Below, one piece after another: positions 5,736 to 9,640 of a stretch of 9,640 bases of DNA. The position numbers and the translations under genes are program-made. The stretch's first letter is position 1. Each line of letters opens with the position of its first letter. The notes under the pieces were generated by a model, which saw only the letters and a program-made list of their open reading frames with translations, was not told the DNA's origin and made no database searches. The DNA is from Bacteroidales bacterium (GTDB taxonomy: Bacteria; Bacteroidota; Bacteroidia; Bacteroidales; Muribaculaceae): assembly GCA_019420545.1 (NCBI GenBank), contig JAHZGZ010000144.1, positions 1 to 9,640 on the forward strand. Reading direction: 5' to 3'.

Positions 5736-8504
5736 ATGTCTGAACGCAATATACTCATACAAGGGGCACGGGTCAACAATCTTAAAAACGTAAATGTAGA
5801 GATACCGCGCAACCGCCTGGTGGTGATTACCGGCGTGAGCGGCAGCGGAAAGTCGAGCCTCGCTTTCGACACCCTCTATGCCGAGGGGCAGCGCCGCTAC
5901 GTGGAGAGCCTGTCGGCCTACGCGCGCCAGTTTCTCGGCAAGATGGCCAAGCCCGAGGTCGACTTCATACGCGGGCTGCCACCGGCGATAGCCATAGAGC
6001 AGAAGGTAAACACACGCAATCCGCGCTCAACCGTAGGTACGTCGACCGAGATCTACGACTACATGCGTCTGCTATTCGGGCGCATCGGGCGCACGTACTC
6101 TCCGGTGTCGGGCGAGCAGGTACGTAAGCATACTGTCGACGACGTGCTTGCCGCCGCAGCGACGTATCCCGAGGGTACGCGCATCGCTGTGGCAGCTCCG
6201 CTGACGCTCCCCGAGGGGCGCACGCTCCGCCAGCAGCTCGACATACTGATGAAGGGTGGCTACTCGCGCCTTGTGGCTGTCCCCGAGGGACGGTTTATCG
6301 ACATCGAGGAGATGCTTGCCGACAAGGATATGCCCGCGGATGCCGACGGACTGATGCTGCTCATCGACCGCCTTGCCGTAGCCCGCGAGGGCGACGAGCT
6401 GAGCCGGCTTGCCGACTCGGCCGAGACGGCTTTCTTCGAGGGGCGCGACGAGATGGCTCTGCTTGCGTGGGGCGACGGCGGTGTCCGCATCCATAATTTC
6501 TCCAAGCGCTTCGAGGCCGACGGAATGACATTCCGCGAGCCTAATGAACTGATGTTCAACTTCAACAATCCTTACGGCGCTTGTCCGGTGTGCGAGGGGT
6601 TCGGCAAGACTGTCGGCATAGATCCGGCGCTTGTGGTGCCCGATCCGTCGCTGTCGGTCTACGACGATGCCGTGGTGTGCTGGCGCGGCGAGAAGATGAG
6701 CGAGTGCAAGCGTGATCTTATACGCCTTGCGCCGCAGCTCGGATTTCCCATCCACAAACCCTACTGCGAGCTTACGCCCGACGAGCTCGACATACTCTGG
6801 CACGGACGCGGCAAGTTCTACGGTATCGACGGCTTTTTCAAGTGGGTCGATGAGAACCAGTACAAGATACAGTACCGTGTGATGAAAGCACGCTATCGCG
6901 GCAAGACGCTCTGCCCCGAATGCCATGGCACGCGCCTCAAGCACGATGCCTCCTATGTGAGGGTGGGCGGACGCACCATCACCGAGCTTGTCGGGATGCC
7001 GGTGGCCGATCTGCGCCGTTGGTTTTCAGCGCTCGAACTCGACGAAACCGATTCGCGCGTGGCCGCACGCCTGCTCACCGAGATCAACAGCCGTATAGGA
7101 TTCCTTTGCGATGTAGGGCTGGGGTATCTTACGCTCGACCGTCTGTCGTCGACCCTGTCGGGCGGCGAGAGCCAGCGTATCAACCTCGCCACATCGCTGG
7201 GCAGCAGTCTAGTAGGCTCGCTGTATATCCTCGACGAGCCGAGTATCGGTCTGCATCCGCGCGACACGGCCAAACTCATCGAGGTATTGCGGCGCCTGCA
7301 GCAGATAGGCAATACGGTGGTGATCGTGGAGCACGACGCCGACATAATGCGCGCCGCCGACTATCTTATCGACGTGGGGCGCGATGCCGGACGCCTTGGC
7401 GGCAATATCGTGTATCAGGGCCCCGTGTCGCCGCTCCCCGCTGATGCCGGCGAGTCGTACACGGTGAGATACCTGCGCGGCGAGATGTCGGTGCCTCTGC
7501 CCGCCCACCGGCGCCGCTGGAAAGACTATATAGAGGTGACGGGCGCGCGTGAGCACAATCTGAAAAACGTCGACGTGCGTTTTCCGCTCGGCGTAATGAC
7601 GGTGGTGACCGGCGTGAGCGGCAGCGGCAAGTCGACCCTCGTGCGCGATGTGTTCTGGCGCGCTATGGTGCGCCATCTCGGCGAGCCGGGCTATGCTCCG
7701 GGGCTTCACAAGGCGTTGCGCGGCGATCTGTCGCGTATCAAGGCGGTGGAGTTTGTCGACCAGGATCCGATCGGTCGCTCGTCGCGAAGCAATGCCGCCA
7801 CTTATCTGAAGGCCTACGACGAGATACGCAAACTTTTCGCCGACCAGCAGGGGGCGAAGCAGATGGGATTCTCGCCGGCGTTCTTCTCGTTCAACACCGA
7901 GGGTGGCCGCTGCGAGGAGTGCAAGGGCGAGGGCACGATCACCATCGAGATGCAGTTTATGGCCGATATCGTGATACCGTGCGAGACGTGCCACGGACAG
8001 CGTTTCAAGCCCGAAATACTCGAGATACGCTACCGCGACCGCAATATCAACGACGTGCTCGACATGACTGTCAACCAGGCCATCGAATTTTTCGGCGAGG
8101 ATACGGCGTCGTCGACAGCCCGGAAGATCGTAAAGCGCCTAAAGCCGCTTCAGGATGTGGGCCTCGGATATATCAAGCTCGGCCAGTCGTCGTCGACTCT
8201 CTCGGGTGGTGAAAACCAGCGCGTGAAGCTCGCCTACTACCTTGCGCAGGAGAAGCCCGAGCCTACCATGTTTATCTTCGACGAACCTACCACGGGCCTC
8301 CATCTCAATGATATCAACAAGCTGATGGACAGCTTCAACCGTCTGATAGCGCAGGGCCACACGGTGCTGATTATCGAGCATAATCTTGATGTGATCAAGT
8401 GTGCCGACCACGTGATCGACATCGGGCCCGAAGGTGGCGATCTCGGCGGCACCATTGTCGCCGCCGGTACTCCCGAGGAGATTGCCGCCTGTCCCGAAAG
8501 CTAA
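5736..8504 (+). CDS. uvrA: UvrA, excinuclease ABC subunit A
   Basis: The protein is 922 residues, close to the usual ~940 of UvrA. UvrA is the damage-sensing ATPase dimer of nucleotide excision repair, which loads UvrB on lesions in the cytoplasm. Both ABC modules are complete: Walker A GVSGSGKS at residues 33-40 and again at 626-633, signature motifs LSGGESQR (474-481) and LSGGENQR (822-829), and Walker B segments ILDEPSIGLHPRD and IFDEPTTGLHLND. The stretch from about 130 to 250 corresponds to the UvrB-binding region. The C-terminal zinc module is intact (C726, C729, C749, C752). The first zinc module keeps only one CxxC pair (C283, C286); where the partner pair is expected the sequence reads SKRFEADGMTFREPNEL without cysteine. 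A further CxxC is at 393/396. Bacteroidota often carry two UvrA paralogues, so this could be either one. It has its own promoter and is divergent from the RNA/M23 unit. Confidence 0.97.
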   Translation: MSERNILIQGARVNNLKNVNVEIPRNRLVVITGVSGSGKSSLAFDTLYAEGQRRYVESLSAYARQFLGKMAKPEVDFIRGLPPAIAIEQKVNTRNPRSTVGTSTEIYDYMRLLFGRIGRTYSPVSGEQVRKHTVDDVLAAAATYPEGTRIAVAAPLTLPEGRTLRQQLDILMKGGYSRLVAVPEGRFIDIEEMLADKDMPADADGLMLLIDRLAVAREGDELSRLADSAETAFFEGRDEMALLAWGDGGVRIHNFSKRFEADGMTFREPNELMFNFNNPYGACPVCEGFGKTVGIDPALVVPDPSLSVYDDAVVCWRGEKMSECKRDLIRLAPQLGFPIHKPYCELTPDELDILWHGRGKFYGIDGFFKWVDENQYKIQYRVMKARYRGKTLCPECHGTRLKHDASYVRVGGRTITELVGMPVADLRRWFSALELDETDSRVAARLLTEINSRIGFLCDVGLGYLTLDRLSSTLSGGESQRINLATSLGSSLVGSLYILDEPSIGLHPRDTAKLIEVLRRLQQIGNTVVIVEHDADIMRAADYLIDVGRDAGRLGGNIVYQGPVSPLPADAGESYTVRYLRGEMSVPLPAHRRRWKDYIEVTGAREHNLKNVDVRFPLGVMTVVTGVSGSGKSTLVRDVFWRAMVRHLGEPGYAPGLHKALRGDLSRIKAVEFVDQDPIGRSSRSNAATYLKAYDEIRKLFADQQGAKQMGFSPAFFSFNTEGGRCEECKGEGTITIEMQFMADIVIPCETCHGQRFKPEILEIRYRDRNINDVLDMTVNQAIEFFGEDTASSTARKIVKRLKPLQDVGLGYIKLGQSSSTLSGGENQRVKLAYYLAQEKPEPTMFIFDEPTTGLHLNDINKLMDSFNRLIAQGHTVLIIEHNLDVIKCADHVIDIGPEGGDLGGTIVAAGTPEEIAACPES

Positions 8505-8582
8505 ACCGGCCGCTACCTCGCTCCGCTCCTCAGCAAGTAGGCGCTGCGCCCGCTCCTGTTCCGGGAGTGCGTGTTGCTCCAA

Positions 8583-8612
8583 GTAGGATATGTGGTATTT
8601 CAACCGCATCAA
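8583..8612. repeat. Decayed left arm of the paired-hairpin repeat
   Basis: The sequence GTAGGATATGTGGTATTT followed by CAACCGCATCAA aligns with the left arm of copy 1 (GTAGGAGATGCGGTTTCC then AACCGCATCAA), with a few substitutions and one inserted base. No matching right arm follows, so this looks like a truncated or eroded fourth copy about 80 bp after the uvrA stop. Confidence 0.6.
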
Positions 8613-8640
8613 TCCTTTGATTATTAGAATTGTAATCTCA

Positions 8641-8790
8641 CACAGAGACCGCTGAGCACGCAGAGGCCTTCCGGATATGAGGGCACCGGTCGAGCTATAC
8701 GCCCCACCTGGAGACCACAGAGCCGCCGTGATGATGCCTGATTCCGGCGCGCTATCATTGAATCGCACAGAGATCACAGAGACCACAGAG
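8641..8790. repeat. Degenerate 9-bp CACAGAGAY repeats
   Basis: The clearest run is 8766-8790: CACAGAGAT, CACAGAGAC, CACAGAG in tandem. Weaker units occur at 8641-8667 with the same 9-bp phase (CACAGAGAC, CGCTGAGCA, CGCAGAGGC) and around 8709-8722. A two-unit cousin (CACGGAGAT) is at 2214-2231. These look like eroded simple repeats in non-coding DNA. Confidence 0.6.
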
Positions 8791-8836
8791 AAAATGTGGC
8801 ATAGAATGATAGAATAACATTGAATCTGACTGGGAG

Positions 8837-8855
8837 GGCGGCGCTTTAGCCCGCC
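8837..8855. terminator. GC-rich hairpin, possible terminator
   Basis: GGCGG (8837-8841) pairs with CCGCC (8851-8855), with an inner GC/GC pair, one bulged C and a TTTA loop. There is no T-run after it on either strand, so a terminator role is doubtful. It may be another dispersed hairpin repeat. Confidence 0.35.
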
Positions 8856-8896
8856 GCGATTAACACTGCACTCAACGATCAGCTTTAGGCCGTCTT

Positions 8897-8992
8897 GTAG
8901 GAGATGCGGTTTCCAACCGCATTAAATAATTAGTTATAAATCAATCGAATATATTGCTGTGTCTTAACGCGGTTGGAAACAGCGTTTCCTAC
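8897..8992. repeat. Paired-hairpin repeat, copy 3
   Basis: About 96 bp. The left arm is identical to copies 1 and 2 over GTAGGAGATGCGGTTTCC and its hairpin complement. The right arm is worn: GGTTGGAAACAGCGTTTCCTAC has lost a loop G and carries a C-to-A change and a C-to-T change that break stem pairs. The AT-rich middle matches the others (AAATAA, then AAATCA). It lies in front of the toxin-antitoxin genes. Confidence 0.82.
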
Positions 8993-9063
8993 AGTGATGG
9001 TGGCATAGTAAAGATTATATATTAAAATATATTAATTTGGCTGCCATTGTGGCTGCCCGTTGT

Positions 9064-9071
9064 TATATTTG
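9064..9071 (+). promoter_or_regulatory. Toxin-antitoxin promoter -7 box
   Basis: TATATTTG is an exact TAnnTTTG box 21 bp before the antitoxin ATG at 9093. A TTTG at 9036-9039 is a -33 candidate but the spacer (24 bp) is longer than usual. The box rules out the longer antitoxin start at 9060. Confidence 0.6.
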
Positions 9072-9092
9072 CAGAAAGAAATAATAACTGAT

Positions 9093-9323
9093 ATGGAAAT
9101 TGTTACTGCAAGAGAGTTCCGCAGAAGCCAGGGCAAGTTTCTTACGGCGGCAAGGGCCGGACAGTCGGTCATACTGACATCTCGTTATGGCAATTTTAAA
9201 ATTACTCCTGTGTCGGAGGCGGATAAAATTGTGGAAAAGGATATCCGTAGCTCTTATGCCGAGGCCATGGCGCATATGAACGGTAATCTTGATCTGCCAT
9301 TGGCAAAAGATGTAACTTTCTGA
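9093..9323 (+). CDS. Phd/YefM-like antitoxin
   Basis: The protein is 76 residues. Its N-terminus, MEIVTAREFRRSQGKFLTAA followed by GQSVILTSRYGNFKITPV, follows the Phd/YefM antitoxin pattern: a short beta strand, helix, then a beta hairpin that dimerises and binds its own promoter. The C-terminal tail (ADKIVEKDIRSSYAEAMAHM...) would wrap the toxin and block it, as is usual in this family. The frame is open further up to an ATG at 9060, but that codon lies upstream of the -7 box at 9064-9071, so 9093 is chosen. The stop overlaps the toxin start (TGATG), so the two genes are translationally coupled. Autorepression by the pair is expected from the family, not shown here. Confidence 0.85.
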   Translation: MEIVTAREFRRSQGKFLTAARAGQSVILTSRYGNFKITPVSEADKIVEKDIRSSYAEAMAHMNGNLDLPLAKDVTF

Positions 9324-9640
9324 TGGAGGTCATAGCTACTAAGTCGTTTATCCGGAGCGCAAAGTCGATAGCTAAGAAATATCGTAGTTTCAATGCTGAT
9401 TATCAGAAATTTGTTGCCGAACTTTCTGAGAATCCCGCTATGGGTGTGGATCTCGGCGGTGGCTTCCGGAAGGTGAGAATGGCTATTTCTTCCAAGGGGA
9501 AAGGCAAGTCGGGAGGATGCCGGGTGATAACATTCGACATGTTGGAGAAAAACGGGTGGCTTTATCTGATTTATGCCTATGATAAGTCCGACTATGACAA
9601 TGTTGAGATGGCCGTAATAAAGGCGAGTGTTGCGGAAAGG
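9323..9640 (+). CDS. RelE/ParE-superfamily toxin (3' partial)
   Basis: The frame starts at the ATG that overlaps the antitoxin stop and runs for 106 codons to the window edge without a stop. The translation begins MEVIATKSFIRSAKSIAKKY, then has FRKVRMAISSKGKGKSGGCR, VITF and LYLIYAYDKSDYDNV. This is the usual order of the RelE-like toxin fold: two helices, then a beta sheet rich in K/R and ending in a YDKSD segment. RelE-type toxins generally cut mRNA on the ribosome, while ParE-type members poison gyrase; the family boundary cannot be settled here. Members of this subgroup are about 105-115 residues, so nearly the whole protein is present. The antitoxin immediately upstream supports the call. 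Confidence 0.85.
   Translation, partial: MEVIATKSFIRSAKSIAKKYRSFNADYQKFVAELSENPAMGVDLGGGFRKVRMAISSKGKGKSGGCRVITFDMLEKNGWLYLIYAYDKSDYDNVEMAVIKASVAER

Larger units (their letters stand above)
8505..9063. other. Gene-free accessory spacer
   Basis: About 560 bp between uvrA and the toxin-antitoxin promoter with no credible gene. In order it holds a GC-rich stretch with short imperfect hairpins just after uvrA (such as GGCGCTGCGCC and CGCTCC..GGGAGTG around 8538-8570), a decayed relic of the paired-hairpin repeat (8583-8612), degenerate 9-bp CACAGAGAC-type units (8641-8667, around 8709-8722, 8766-8790), a GC hairpin (8837-8855) and repeat copy 3 (8897-8992). The last part, 8993-9060, is AT-rich and leads into the antitoxin promoter. 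Confidence 0.7.

Noticed and set aside
6072..7994. Long minus-strand open frames (290 and 261 codons) across uvrA
   Set aside because: They are antisense to well-conserved uvrA motifs and arise from codon bias in GC-rich DNA.
8139..8786. A 215-codon minus-strand frame over the uvrA end and the spacer
   Set aside because: Half of it is antisense to uvrA and the other half covers eroded repeats; no domain or promoter is seen.
518..8992. The repeat copies as a CRISPR array
   Set aside because: The copies are thousands of bases apart, are internally inverted and have no regular spacers.

Overview
The window looks like chromosomal DNA of a Bacteroidales bacterium. The best guess is Muribaculaceae or a relative, inferred from the fairly GC-rich coding DNA and the gene families. 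The main direct evidence is promoters of the Bacteroidota type (TAnnTTTG at -7) in front of several genes, with few clear Shine-Dalgarno sites. No tRNA, rRNA, CRISPR array or transposase gene was seen.

Layout. (1) Positions 1-521 hold the 3' end of an unrecognised + strand gene. (2) A 100-bp paired-hairpin repeat (518-617) and a 19-bp perfect hairpin (646-688) follow. (3) A secreted DUF1349-like protein (minus) and a LuxR-type regulator (plus) diverge from a 16-bp palindrome that forms two back-to-back -7 boxes. (4) A second repeat copy lies at 2274-2371. (5) A minus-strand unit carries a LytM/M23 peptidase and then a membrane-anchored DKNYY-type repeat protein. Upstream of it, a probable structured RNA of about 285 nt with its own promoter ends in a terminator about 40 nt before the peptidase start codon. 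(6) uvrA runs divergently on the plus strand. (7) A gene-free stretch (8505-9092) carries degenerate 9-bp repeats, a decayed repeat relic, a hairpin and the third full repeat copy. (8) A Phd/YefM-like antitoxin gene overlaps a RelE-like toxin gene that runs off the right edge.

How the parts relate. The divergent promoter suggests that the LuxR regulator and the DUF1349 protein are controlled together. The M23 peptidase and the DKNYY protein are probably co-transcribed and both act at the envelope. UvrA is a housekeeping DNA-repair protein with no evident functional link to its neighbours. The most interesting non-coding signals are the repeat family, in which the two arm hairpins differ by a compensated base pair, and the structured RNA upstream of the peptidase. 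I see no clear evidence of a wholly new defence or metabolic system.
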